A stretch of DNA of 64,000 nt from Chitinophaga terrae (ex Kim and Jung 2007) (lineage in GTDB: Bacteria; Bacteroidota; Bacteroidia; Chitinophagales; Chitinophagaceae): assembly GCF_900107795.1 (NCBI RefSeq), contig NZ_FNRL01000024.1, positions 42,598 to 106,597 of the forward strand. The letters are read 5' to 3'. The notes under the pieces were generated by a model. It made no database searches. It saw only the letters and a list, made by a program, of their open reading frames with translations, and was not told the origin of the DNA. Below, piece by piece: positions 1 to 7,344 of the stretch; the first letter of the stretch is position 1; every line of letters begins with the position of its first letter. Position numbers and translations under genes: made by a program.

Positions 1-673
1 GGGGAGCAAGCAATCGCCAGTTCTGCGAACTGTTTCCCTGCAACGCTACGGGTCCTGTAACCACGGCCTTCTCCCATTTCGAATCGTCATACCCAGGTTG
101 TTCCCATCCCCAGAATTTGTATTGAGAGATAATGCTGTCGCCGGGGTAAGCGCCGTAAAAGCCGCTGGTACTCACAGGCCATACAGTAACCGAAGCGTCT
201 TCCATCCCTTTCCAGGTGGTACCGGTATTGATGATAGCCGCTTCCTTTGCTGTGTTGCCCTGTACCAGCAGCCCTGTAGCATGCGAGAACTGCGATCTCG
301 GTTTAAACTCACCAAAATTCACGACTTCTGCAGCCAGCGTATTAACGCCATATTTCAGGAAAGGTCCTATATCTATTGTTTCATAATACCAGTTGGAAAG
401 GTCGGACTTTGCCGGTCCCATTGCCACAAATTTCCCGTTTACGTACAGGCGGTACCCGTTATCTGCAGAGCAATGAATAACAAAAGGACCCGAGTAGTTG
501 GTCAGGTCAAATTGCTTCCTGAAAAGATATACGCCATACCCGGCCCGGTCTGCCGAGGGCAGGGAGATCCAGCTGGCGTCCCAGCGGGCAGGTGAAGAAG
601 ATGTTTCAGCATGAAGAGATAGCGTTAGGCCACTCAAAACAAGTAACAACTTGCATCGTTGCCAGTATTTCAT
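1..673 (-). CDS. Alpha-L-rhamnosidase-like glycoside hydrolase (GH78 type), N-terminal part
   Basis: About 224 codons are open from an ATG at 673 down to the window edge, so the gene continues to the left. The start has a signal peptide (MKYWQRCKLLLVLSGLTLSLHA), implying export. The next part resembles the N-terminal beta-sandwich region of GH78 enzymes: an aromatic-rich stretch with S-A-D-N-G-Y-R-L-Y-V-N-G-K, then a G-P and an N-W-Y-Y-E-T block. GH78 enzymes release terminal L-rhamnose from glycans; the catalytic (alpha/alpha)6 barrel would lie outside the window. A TATATTTG -7 box precedes the gene. Family is fairly sure; substrate is not known. Confidence 0.8.
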   Translation of the reverse strand, partial: MKYWQRCKLLLVLSGLTLSLHAETSSSPARWDASWISLPSADRAGYGVYLFRKQFDLTNYSGPFVIHCSADNGYRLYVNGKFVAMGPAKSDLSNWYYETIDIGPFLKYGVNTLAAEVVNFGEFKPRSQFSHATGLLVQGNTAKEAAIINTGTTWKGMEDASVTVWPVSTSGFYGAYPGDSIISQYKFWGWEQPGYDDSKWEKAVVTGPVALQGNSSQNWRLLAP

Positions 674-695
674 AGTTATATGGTTGTAGGACCAT

Positions 696-726
696 CAAAT
701 ATATTAAATATATTCATAACGTGAAA
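696..726 (-). promoter_or_regulatory. Bacteroidota-type promoter for the rhamnosidase gene
   Basis: On the minus strand TATATTTG (696-703) matches the TAnnTTTG -7 consensus. A TTTC close to the TTTG -33 element lies at 723-726, about 19 nt upstream. The -7 box ends 23 nt before the ATG at 673. Predicted from consensus only. Confidence 0.5.
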
Positions 727-768
727 ATAGATTACTTTTCTTATCTTAACGTTTCAAATTACAGGGGC

Positions 769-1281
769 ATGAAAAAAGACGCCATCACTACAGATCCGGG
801 ATATTTCAGCAGGTATATCAACCTTGTGCCGGATGTTGACCTGGCCGAAGCGCTGGAAGCATCGTTGGAAGCCGTACTCGCATTAGATGGAGCAGCGCTG
901 GAAGAAAAGGGTAGTTATGCATATGCCCCGGGGAAGTGGACAGTAAAGGACCTGTTCCAGCATATCATTGATACAGAAAGGGTTTTTACATACAGAGCGT
1001 TGATGTTTGCGAGAAATGACAAGCAAACCATCCCGGGTATGGACCAGGACTTGTTTGCCGACAATGCCGAAACGGGGCACAGAACCGTGAAAGACTTGCT
1101 GGATGAATTGATCTCGCTGCGCAAAGCAACCATTGCTTTGTTTTATAGCTTCACCCCCGCAGCCCTGATGAGAACAGGCATCTGCTGGAAATGGGAAATG
1201 TCTGTTTTAGGAGTTGGATTTATAATAGCTGGCCACCAAATACACCACCTGAACATTCTTCGTGAAAAGTACCAATTATAG
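769..1281 (+). CDS. DinB family protein
   Basis: A 170-residue DinB/YfiT-like four-helix-bundle protein. These bind a metal through three histidines and often act as thiol-dependent transferases or damage-inducible proteins; the substrate here is unknown. Candidate metal ligands are the His of F-Q-H-I-I-D-T-E-R and the histidines of G-H-Q-I-H-H near the C-terminus. The frame is open from a GTG at 721, but ATG 769 is preferred: it follows a purine-rich AGGGG and gives the usual start M-K-K-x-A-I followed by Y-F-x-R-Y-I-N-L-V. It diverges from the rhamnosidase gene and no partner gene is evident. Confidence 0.82.
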   Translation: MKKDAITTDPGYFSRYINLVPDVDLAEALEASLEAVLALDGAALEEKGSYAYAPGKWTVKDLFQHIIDTERVFTYRALMFARNDKQTIPGMDQDLFADNAETGHRTVKDLLDELISLRKATIALFYSFTPAALMRTGICWKWEMSVLGVGFIIAGHQIHHLNILREKYQL

Positions 1282-1376
1282 AGGCGCTTACAATTTGGTT
1301 AGTAATTAACAATTATAGCCGCTCTTCTCCCGGCCCTGCCTGTAGTTTAGTTTTGCGAGTGTAAAACAGTTCATGT

Positions 1377-2117
1377 ATGAAACGACTAGCAAACAAAATT
1401 GCCTTCGTAACAGGGGGCAGCAAAGGTATGGGCGCAGCTATTGTAACCAAATTAGCAAGAGAAGGCGCCACGGTTATTTTTACTTATGTAAAGGGAGCGG
1501 CGGCAGCAGAGGCATTGATCGCTGCCTTACAGGAAGAGGGCCTGGATGTTGCTTCGAGGCCGGCAGATAGTGCAGACCCGGTTTCACTGGCCAATACGAT
1601 CAATGAAGTGGCAGCCGCCTACGGACGTATAGACGTTCTCGTGAACAATGCCGGCATCTACGTTGCAAAAGCGTTTGAAGACTACACCCTGGAAGATTAT
1701 GAAGCCACTATGGCCATTAATACCCGGGCTGTTTTTGTAGGTACGCAGGCAGCGCTCAGGCATATGCCGGAAGGCGGAAGGGTGATCACTATCGGAAGCT
1801 GCATGGCCGACAGGGTTGTGGGTTCTCATGGCACTTTATACAGTATGAGCAAATCCGCATTAACAGCTTTTAACAAAGGGCTGGCCAGGGATCTTGGCAG
1901 CAGGGGAATTACCACGAACCTGGTGCAACCCGGCCCGGTAGATACGGATATGAACCCGGCAGATGGGCCATTCTCTGATTTCCAGCGTCAGCATATTGCG
2001 TTGGGGCATTATGGTACTGCAAAGGATATAGCCGAGCTGGTAGCGTTCCTTGCAGGTCCCGACAGCGGTTATATTACCGGTACAGCCCTGACCATAGACG
2101 GGGGAACAAATAGTTAG
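1377..2117 (+). CDS. SDR family NAD(P)-dependent oxidoreductase
   Basis: A 246-residue classical short-chain dehydrogenase/reductase with a Rossmann fold. The cofactor loop is T-G-G-S-K-G-M-G at residues 12-19, N-N-A-G lies near residue 90, and the catalytic triad is Ser141-Tyr155-Lys159 (Y-S-M-S-K). It ends with the usual T-G-x-x-L-x-I-D-G-G segment, like FabG or glucose 1-dehydrogenase-type enzymes. It stands alone as a short transcription unit; TAGTTTTG at 1348-1355 fits a -7 box 22 nt before the ATG. Substrate cannot be inferred. Confidence 0.9.
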   Translation: MKRLANKIAFVTGGSKGMGAAIVTKLAREGATVIFTYVKGAAAAEALIAALQEEGLDVASRPADSADPVSLANTINEVAAAYGRIDVLVNNAGIYVAKAFEDYTLEDYEATMAINTRAVFVGTQAALRHMPEGGRVITIGSCMADRVVGSHGTLYSMSKSALTAFNKGLARDLGSRGITTNLVQPGPVDTDMNPADGPFSDFQRQHIALGHYGTAKDIAELVAFLAGPDSGYITGTALTIDGGTNS

Positions 2118-2206
2118 TTTTGTTGTTTACTTTTTGAGATAACCCCAGGATGTTATTCCGGAATACATCGTTATAAATCAACCACTTACTCCAAAAAATC
2201 AAAATC

Positions 2207-2239
2207 TTTGCAAATTTCTGAAAAATGTATATACCTTTG
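2207..2239 (+). promoter_or_regulatory. Bacteroidota-type promoter of the MarR gene
   Basis: TTTG at 2207-2210 and TACCTTTG at 2232-2239 are separated by 21 nt and fit the -33/-7 consensus of the Bacteroidota primary sigma factor. The -7 box overlaps the palindrome at 2237-2254. Confidence 0.65.
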
Positions 2240-2254
2240 TTGTATAGACAACAA
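2237..2254. promoter_or_regulatory. Candidate MarR operator (autoregulatory)
   Basis: Perfect 7-bp inverted repeat TTGTTGT-ATAG-ACAACAA, centred just downstream of the -7 box and ending 14 bp before the MarR start codon. Size and symmetry suit a MarR dimer. The inner 12 bp (TTGTATAGACAA) differ at one base from the palindrome before doxX at 2739. Confidence 0.55.
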
Positions 2255-2268
2255 TAGTAATTGTAATT

Positions 2269-2721
2269 ATGAAACTGGAAGACGAATTAAAACAACCCAG
2301 GTTCAAGGACGAATACCAACGCGCCATGTTGAACATTATATTTACCGGGAGCTGGCTTGAAGTACGTACTAACCAGGTATTAAAGCCGTTCGACCTGTCG
2401 TCTCAGCAATTCAATGTATTGAGGATACTTCGTGGAAGCAGGCCTCGCCCTTTAAACCTGCTGGACATCCAGGAGCGGATGATGGATAAGATGAGCAATG
2501 CTACCAGGTTGGTAGAGAAGCTGCGCCAGAAAGGTTTGCTGACGAGGAAGCAATGCGATCAGAACAGGCGTAAGGTAGAAATCGAGATCACTGATAAAGG
2601 CATGGAGTTGCTTGGTACGCTGGACCCTTTGATGGAGGAGCTGCATAAAAGCTTTTCCGGCAAATTAACGGTTGAAGAAGCTAATCACATTAATGTGATC
2701 CTGGATAAACTGCGCGACTAA
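2269..2721 (+). CDS. MarR family transcriptional regulator
   Basis: A 150-residue winged-helix protein of MarR size. The DNA-binding region spans about residues 40-100 (S-S-Q-Q-F-N-V-L-R-I-L-R, then M-S-N-A-T-R-L-V-E-K-L-R-Q-K-G-L as recognition helix and wing, and N-R-R-K-V-E-I-E-I-T-D-K-G). MarR proteins usually repress their own gene and neighbouring stress genes, and are released by phenolics or oxidants. It is followed in the same direction by doxX and yceI genes. The two similar palindromes at 2237 and 2739 suggest it controls both itself and that pair. Confidence 0.88.
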   Translation: MKLEDELKQPRFKDEYQRAMLNIIFTGSWLEVRTNQVLKPFDLSSQQFNVLRILRGSRPRPLNLLDIQERMMDKMSNATRLVEKLRQKGLLTRKQCDQNRRKVEIEITDKGMELLGTLDPLMEELHKSFSGKLTVEEANHINVILDKLRD

Positions 2722-2738
2722 TTTTTTTGTTATAACTC

Positions 2739-2750
2739 TTGTATATACAA
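2739..2750. promoter_or_regulatory. Candidate second MarR operator before doxX
   Basis: Perfect 12-bp palindrome TTGTATATACAA, 22 bp before the DoxX start codon. It matches 11 of 12 bases of the core of the MarR-gene palindrome. Inferred to be a site for the same regulator. Confidence 0.5.
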
Positions 2751-2772
2751 TTAAAGTACTAACTTAAATACT

Positions 2773-3207
2773 ATGTTTAAACGTTTATTGCAAACAGACG
2801 ATAACCTTGTATCCTTTATTGTGCGTGTATTCGTTGCCCTGGTAATGTTCCCGCATGGTGCGCAGAAGATGTTCGGCGCTTTCGGTGGCCATGGTTTCAG
2901 CGGTACTATGTCGTATTTCACTTCACAGGGAACTCCTGCCATCCTCGCTTTTCTTGTTATCTTCACAGAGAGTATAGGATCATTACTGATCTTATTGGGC
3001 TTCACTACCAGGATATGGGCGGCCTTGCTTACAGTGATCATGGTGGTAGCGATGAATGTGCACATGCCGAACGGGTTCTTTATGAACTGGGCAGGCAACC
3101 AGGCAGGCGAAGGATTTGAATATCACTTACTGGTGATCGGTATCTGCCTGGCCCTTATTCTCAAAGGCGCCGGCCGTTGGTCTGTTGATCGTCAGTTAAC
3201 AAAATAA
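2773..3207 (+). CDS. DoxX family membrane protein
   Basis: A 144-residue protein with about four hydrophobic segments. It has typical DoxX sequence: F-V-A-L-V-M-F-P-H-G-A-Q-K-M-F-G-A-F-G-G-H-G-F in the first helix-loop, and a T-E-S-I-G-S-L-L-I-L-L-G-F segment in the second. DoxX-type proteins are inner-membrane proteins often linked to oxidative or thiol stress; the biochemical activity is not settled. The gene lies 51 bp after the MarR gene and 26 bp before an exported YceI gene, a common Bacteroidota arrangement. A second, less similar DoxX lies at 37963. Confidence 0.87.
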   Translation: MFKRLLQTDDNLVSFIVRVFVALVMFPHGAQKMFGAFGGHGFSGTMSYFTSQGTPAILAFLVIFTESIGSLLILLGFTTRIWAALLTVIMVVAMNVHMPNGFFMNWAGNQAGEGFEYHLLVIGICLALILKGAGRWSVDRQLTK

Positions 3208-3233
3208 TCCCACAATAATTAACACACTACAAC

Positions 3234-3821
3234 ATGAAAAAAAGTTTCTTTTTTACTGCCCTGATGGTATTAGCAAGTATTGCTTCTTTTGCACAGGTAA
3301 AGTGGAATGCCGATCCTGCGCATACCAGCATCCTTTTCAGCGTTAAGCACTTAGGTTTAAGTTTCGTACAAGGCCATTTCAACAAGTTCAGTGGTACTAT
3401 CGAAACTGCCGACAGCACCAGTTTCCAGAACGCGAAAGTAGATTTCACCGTTGATGTAGCCAGCATTTCTACCGGCGTGGATCAGCGCGATGGCCACCTG
3501 AAAACTGACGATTTCTTTAATGCTGCCGAGTACCCGACCATTACACTGAAAAGCGTGTCAATGAAAAAAGTAGCAGGCAACAAATATGTGCTGCTGGCCG
3601 ACCTGACCATCCGCAACACTACCAAACGTGTAGCCTTTGATGTTACTTACAATGGCGTGATCACTGATCCATGGGGTTTGAGAAGGGCTGGTTTTACTGC
3701 TAAAGCCACTATCAACAGGTTGGATTACGGCATCAAATATGCCGACAAGCTACCTTCCGGCGTAGATGCAGTAGCTCCGAACGTTGACATCACCGTTAAC
3801 GTGGAAGCAGTAAAAAAATAA
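3234..3821 (+). CDS. YceI family protein, exported
   Basis: A 195-residue protein with signal peptide MKKSFFFTALMVLASIASFA followed by the YceI lipocalin-like domain. It starts W-N-A-D-P-A-H-T-S-I-L-F-S-V-K-H-L-G and has the usual D-Q-R-D-G-H-L-K-T-D-D-F-F and R-A-G-F-T-A-K-A-T-I-N-R-x-D-Y-G motifs. YceI domains form a beta-barrel that can hold isoprenoid-like lipids such as polyprenyl chains. It sits 26 bp behind doxX and probably shares its transcript. A cytosolic paralog without signal peptide is at 5263. Confidence 0.9.
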   Translation: MKKSFFFTALMVLASIASFAQVKWNADPAHTSILFSVKHLGLSFVQGHFNKFSGTIETADSTSFQNAKVDFTVDVASISTGVDQRDGHLKTDDFFNAAEYPTITLKSVSMKKVAGNKYVLLADLTIRNTTKRVAFDVTYNGVITDPWGLRRAGFTAKATINRLDYGIKYADKLPSGVDAVAPNVDITVNVEAVKK

Positions 3822-3835
3822 ACTGTTTATATAAC

Positions 3836-3930
3836 AAAAGAGGTTATCCCGAAAGTAATTGTTAACCCGGTTCCATCCGGGCCCTGATATGGAGCAACTC
3901 CTTCAGATTACTTTTGAGATAACCTCTTTT
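3836..3930. terminator. Bidirectional terminator-like long hairpin
   Basis: Two 24-nt arms (3836-3859 and 3907-3930) pair at 22 positions around a 47-nt loop, with A-rich and T-rich outer ends on the two strands. It sits between the convergent yceI and DEAD-box genes, as expected of a shared terminator. The right arm carries ACTTTTGAGATAACC, nearly repeated at 2129-2144. Confidence 0.6.
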
Positions 3931-3946
3931 TACTTTGTTCTTCCTT

Positions 3947-5197
3947 TTATTTCTTCTTTTTCTTTTTCTTCTTCAACGCCTCCATCTCTTTATTATGCTG
4001 GTCTATCAACAGCTGCCAGTTATCGTTGGGGATATCTTCAGAAAAGCTGATGGTTTCCCGGTAATCATCTTTATTGATCTTCATTTCTGTGATCTCTTTA
4101 CCCAGGAATTTCTGAATTTCAGCTAATAAAGGTTTTTCTTCTTCACTACAGAAAGAAACCGCCTGTCCTTTCTGCACACCACGGCCTGTACGGCCTACAC
4201 GGTGAACATAATTTTCAGGAACATCAGGCAGGTCGTAGTTCACAACATAATCAACATTAGGAATATCAATTCCCCGTGCATTTACATCCGTTGTCACGAG
4301 AACTTTCGGATTACCTGCTTTAAAATCAGCCATGACCTTTAAACGGTCGTCCTGTTCTTTTCCCCCGTGCATCGCTACCGCCTGAATACCGACACGGTCC
4401 ATTGCGGCTACCACTCTTTCGGCTCTCACCTTGGTACGAACAAACACCAGGATTTTACTTTCGGGAAATTCTTTCACCAGGCGCTCGAGGAAGAAGCGCT
4501 TATCATCCATTCCTACATATGCCACCGCATGGGTTACATTCTTAGACACGGGATCTTTTGGCGAGATCTGTATCCTGATCGGGTTATTCACTACTGAATA
4601 AGCCAGGTCTTTGATGTCCTTGTTCAGCGTAGCCGAGAAGAAAAGGGTTTGGTGCTGGCGGGGAATATGTTTGATAACATCTTTGATGTCTTTGATAAAT
4701 CCCAGATCCAGCATATGGTCTGCTTCATCGAGCACTAATGTTTGCACACCGCTGAGATCCAGGTTTCCCTGGTGAAGCTGGTCGAACATTCTACCGGGAG
4801 TAGCGATCAGTATATCCACTCCTTTTTCGAGCATCTTTACCTGCGGCCCCTGGTCTACTCCGCCAACAAGGGCAAGCACAACCAGGTCTGTTCTTTCGGC
4901 AATAGACTGGAATACCTCCGCGATCTGGATAGCCAGTTCTCTCGTAGGCACCATTACCAGGCACTTTACACCAAATCGCGGCCTCCTCGATCTTTGTTCC
5001 TGCTGCAATAATTTATGCAGGATCGGAATGGCGAAAGCCGCGGTTTTCCCAGTTCCGGTCTGGGCAATAGCCATTACATCATCCCCTTTAAGGATAGAAG
5101 GTATTGCCTTAAACTGGATGTCTGTAGGTCTTTTAAACCCCATGGCTGCCAGACTTTCCTTAATTTCTGGAGCAAGATTATATTGTTCAAACTTCAT
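3947..5197 (-). CDS. DEAD-box ATP-dependent RNA helicase (RhlE-like)
   Basis: A 416-residue helicase that unwinds RNA using ATP in the cytoplasm. Motifs in order: Q motif with Gln28, Walker A A-Q-T-G-T-G-K-T at 45-52, P-T-R-E-L at 84-88, T-P-G-R at 133-136, D-E-A-D at 157-160, S-A-T at 188-190, and H-R-V-G-R-T-G-R in the second RecA domain. The C-terminus ends in an uninterrupted run of about eight lysines, probably an RNA-binding tail as in many RhlE/CsdA-type helicases. TATCTTTG (minus strand, 5217-5224) is a possible -7 box. Single gene, convergent with yceI. Confidence 0.93.
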   Translation of the reverse strand: MKFEQYNLAPEIKESLAAMGFKRPTDIQFKAIPSILKGDDVMAIAQTGTGKTAAFAIPILHKLLQQEQRSRRPRFGVKCLVMVPTRELAIQIAEVFQSIAERTDLVVLALVGGVDQGPQVKMLEKGVDILIATPGRMFDQLHQGNLDLSGVQTLVLDEADHMLDLGFIKDIKDVIKHIPRQHQTLFFSATLNKDIKDLAYSVVNNPIRIQISPKDPVSKNVTHAVAYVGMDDKRFFLERLVKEFPESKILVFVRTKVRAERVVAAMDRVGIQAVAMHGGKEQDDRLKVMADFKAGNPKVLVTTDVNARGIDIPNVDYVVNYDLPDVPENYVHRVGRTGRGVQKGQAVSFCSEEEKPLLAEIQKFLGKEITEMKINKDDYRETISFSEDIPNDNWQLLIDQHNKEMEALKKKKKKKK

Positions 5198-5262
5198 GTG
5201 CTGCTATTGGAAACCACAAAGATAACGAAAGGGTTCCTCGCAACGCAGCTTTATAAGAAAAT

Positions 5263-5787
5263 CTATTGTCGAACCAACTGGATTTCCATATTCAGTTTTA
5301 CCTCATCGCTCAAGACGATGCCTCCTGCTTCCGTGGTTGCGTTCCAACGCAGGCCGTAATCGGTCCTGTGCAACCGGCCTTTAAGCGAGAAGCCTGCTTT
5401 TTGCTGACCGTAAGGATCAACAGTCAGGCCGGTGTGATGCACGTCCAGCTCAATGGGATGAGTTTCGCCCTTAATAGTCAGATCGCCGGTTAACTTGTAA
5501 TTTTCATTATCGATCTTTTTCACTTTTTTAGAAACGAAACTGATCTTCGGATAGTTGGAAGCGTCAAAAAATTCGCCGTTCTTCAGGTGCTCGTCCCTCT
5601 GCTTGTTTTGCGTATCGATACTGTCTGCAGCCGCTTCAAAAGAAATGCTGGCGTCATGAAAATCATCGCTCGCTGTCTGTACCTGTCCGTTGAACCTTGT
5701 AAAATAACCACTTACATTGGTGATCATCAGGTGTTTTACTTTGAATCCAATTTCGCTGTGTGATTCATCAATTATCCAATTAGTCAT
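5263..5787 (-). CDS. YceI family protein, cytosolic form
   Basis: A 174-residue YceI protein without signal peptide; it begins directly with the domain (T-N-W-I-I-D-E-S-H-S-E-I-G-F-K-V-K-H-L). Conserved blocks include Q-R-D-E-H-L-K-N-G-E-F-F-D and K-A-G-F-S-L-K-G-R-L-H-R-T-D-Y-G-L-R-W-N. The fold binds long lipid chains in relatives. Compared with the exported copy at 3234 it likely serves a different compartment. Monocistronic on the minus strand, with no recognised regulator beside it. Confidence 0.9.
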   Translation of the reverse strand: MTNWIIDESHSEIGFKVKHLMITNVSGYFTRFNGQVQTASDDFHDASISFEAAADSIDTQNKQRDEHLKNGEFFDASNYPKISFVSKKVKKIDNENYKLTGDLTIKGETHPIELDVHHTGLTVDPYGQQKAGFSLKGRLHRTDYGLRWNATTEAGGIVLSDEVKLNMEIQLVRQ

Positions 5788-5959
5788 AGATCTTATTTTT
5801 TTGTTTTCAAAGAATTACCTAATAAATTTACGTGTTATCACATATATAAAGCGTGGACAATTATCCGAAAAGCTTGGACCAAAAAACCTTTAACATTTCC
5901 TTAAGCCTGGCATTAATCAATCCCAATCCCCTAACTTCGCAAACAATAACCATTAACCG

Positions 5960-6706
5960 ATGCCATTCACTATTTCACATGCGGCGATAGTAACTCCATT
6001 CACTACCACGAATAACAAATACCTTTCTGCTACCGGCCTCATTATAGGAAGCATGGTCCCTGATTTCTTTTACTTTATCCTTCTCAACCCCTATTTTTCC
6101 CTGGGGCATACCTGGTGGGGAATATTTGTTTACGATATCCCGTTAGGAATAGTACTGGCATTCCTGTACCATAATGGCGTAAAACAGGCTCTCGGCTTCT
6201 ATTTACCAAAGTTCCTGGGCGGCAGGCTGTCAGCATTCCACGACTTCAACTGGAACAGGTATTTTAAAGCAAATTCACTGACTGTGATCAGTTCCCTGAT
6301 CCTTGGTGTGCTGACCCATTTCTTCCTGGATGGGTTTACCCATGAAGACGGTTATTTTGTTTTATTGCTTCCATCCCTGCAAAACGACACTATCGTTCTC
6401 GGGCATACGATGAAAGCCTGGTATTTGCTTCAATATCTCACCTCGATAGCAGGATTGCTGGTATTATACTGGTATTATATGAAGATGCCGTTAGCTGATG
6501 CTCCCAGCGCCACTCTGCCGGTGAAAACCAGGTTCTGGGCAACCTCGGCAATTACAGCAAGCCTGATACTTATCATGAATGAAATTTTCCACCATATCGA
6601 CTGCAAGGGGATGGATTACCTGGCCATCATATTGGGCGGGGCTTTCTACGGATTATTGATCAGCGTATTTGCATTCCGCAAACATACCGTCACTATTCTT
6701 TCTTAA
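5960..6706 (+). CDS. DUF4184 family membrane protein
   Basis: A 248-residue multi-pass protein starting M-P-F-T-I-S-H-A-A-I-V-T-P-F, with G-S-M-V-P-D-F-F-Y-F-I about 30 residues later; this is the signature of DUF4184. Conserved polar residues inside membrane segments (H-F-F-L-D-G-F-T-H, H-H-I-D-C) resemble the metal-binding His/Asp clusters of the YdjM/LexA-regulated membrane hydrolase group. The function is not established. Five or six hydrophobic segments are visible. Confidence 0.8.
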   Translation: MPFTISHAAIVTPFTTTNNKYLSATGLIIGSMVPDFFYFILLNPYFSLGHTWWGIFVYDIPLGIVLAFLYHNGVKQALGFYLPKFLGGRLSAFHDFNWNRYFKANSLTVISSLILGVLTHFFLDGFTHEDGYFVLLLPSLQNDTIVLGHTMKAWYLLQYLTSIAGLLVLYWYYMKMPLADAPSATLPVKTRFWATSAITASLILIMNEIFHHIDCKGMDYLAIILGGAFYGLLISVFAFRKHTVTILS

Positions 6707-6744
6707 TAGTTGCTGTATATTTGAGTACTGTCAACTTCCACGCC

Positions 6745-7344
6745 ATGAAAAGAATAGTACTGCTAGTATTCTGCCTGTTCAGCACACATATTGTTGTATC
6801 CCAGTCTTTCATGCAAACTTTTGGCATCAATGGCTTCATGGACCGCTACCAGTCTAAAACCACTATCAGCTCCGGCCTGGCATACACTGTCCGGTATAAC
6901 TTCATGGAAAAAGAGAAGATGTCGATCTCCGTTGGCTTGCCTATGAGCCTGGGAGGCGTTGCGAAAGACGGCGAATATGGCGGCTACTACTACGATGCGT
7001 CCTATCTTAAAAACTTCCGCTTTATGATAGATATCCCTTTAGTGGTCAATTTCAATTTCGCTGGTTTATCAACTCCTGACAACAAACAGTTGTTCGGGGG
7101 TTTTGTTGGCGGCGGTATAGGGTATCATTTTGGTCCTGTTACCAAGGAGAAGGTAGACAGCTACGGCTACCTGAACTACGATGAAACAACTCAAAGCGCC
7201 GCTGGTCCTGTGCTCAACGGTGGTTTCAGGCTCCGGTTCGGAAAAAATGATAACAATTACATTGAAGCAAGGGGCTCATACATGAAGAGCTTTCTTAAAC
7301 ATGATGCCGATGTGATAGGCATACAGTTAACGTTTGGCTGGTAA
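6745..7344 (+). CDS. Putative small outer-membrane beta-barrel protein
   Basis: A 199-residue protein with signal peptide MKRIVLLVFCLFSTHIVVSQ from ATG 6745 (an upstream in-frame TTG at 6721 would spoil the signal peptide). The mature part alternates aromatic and glycine-rich strands (S-G-L-A-Y-T-V-R-Y-N-F, G-G-F-V-G-G-G-I-G-Y-H-F-G) and ends with G-I-Q-L-T-F-G-W, a terminal aromatic typical of barrels recognised by BamA. No specific family is recognised. Its last 18 bases overlap the convergent SAM hydrolase gene. Confidence 0.6.
   Translation: MKRIVLLVFCLFSTHIVVSQSFMQTFGINGFMDRYQSKTTISSGLAYTVRYNFMEKEKMSISVGLPMSLGGVAKDGEYGGYYYDASYLKNFRFMIDIPLVVNFNFAGLSTPDNKQLFGGFVGGGIGYHFGPVTKEKVDSYGYLNYDETTQSAAGPVLNGGFRLRFGKNDNNYIEARGSYMKSFLKHDADVIGIQLTFGW

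Noticed and set aside
98..595. A 165-codon plus-strand reading frame over the rhamnosidase gene
   Set aside because: It lies antisense to a convincing GH78 coding sequence that runs off the window edge on the minus strand; its own protein has no recognisable pattern.
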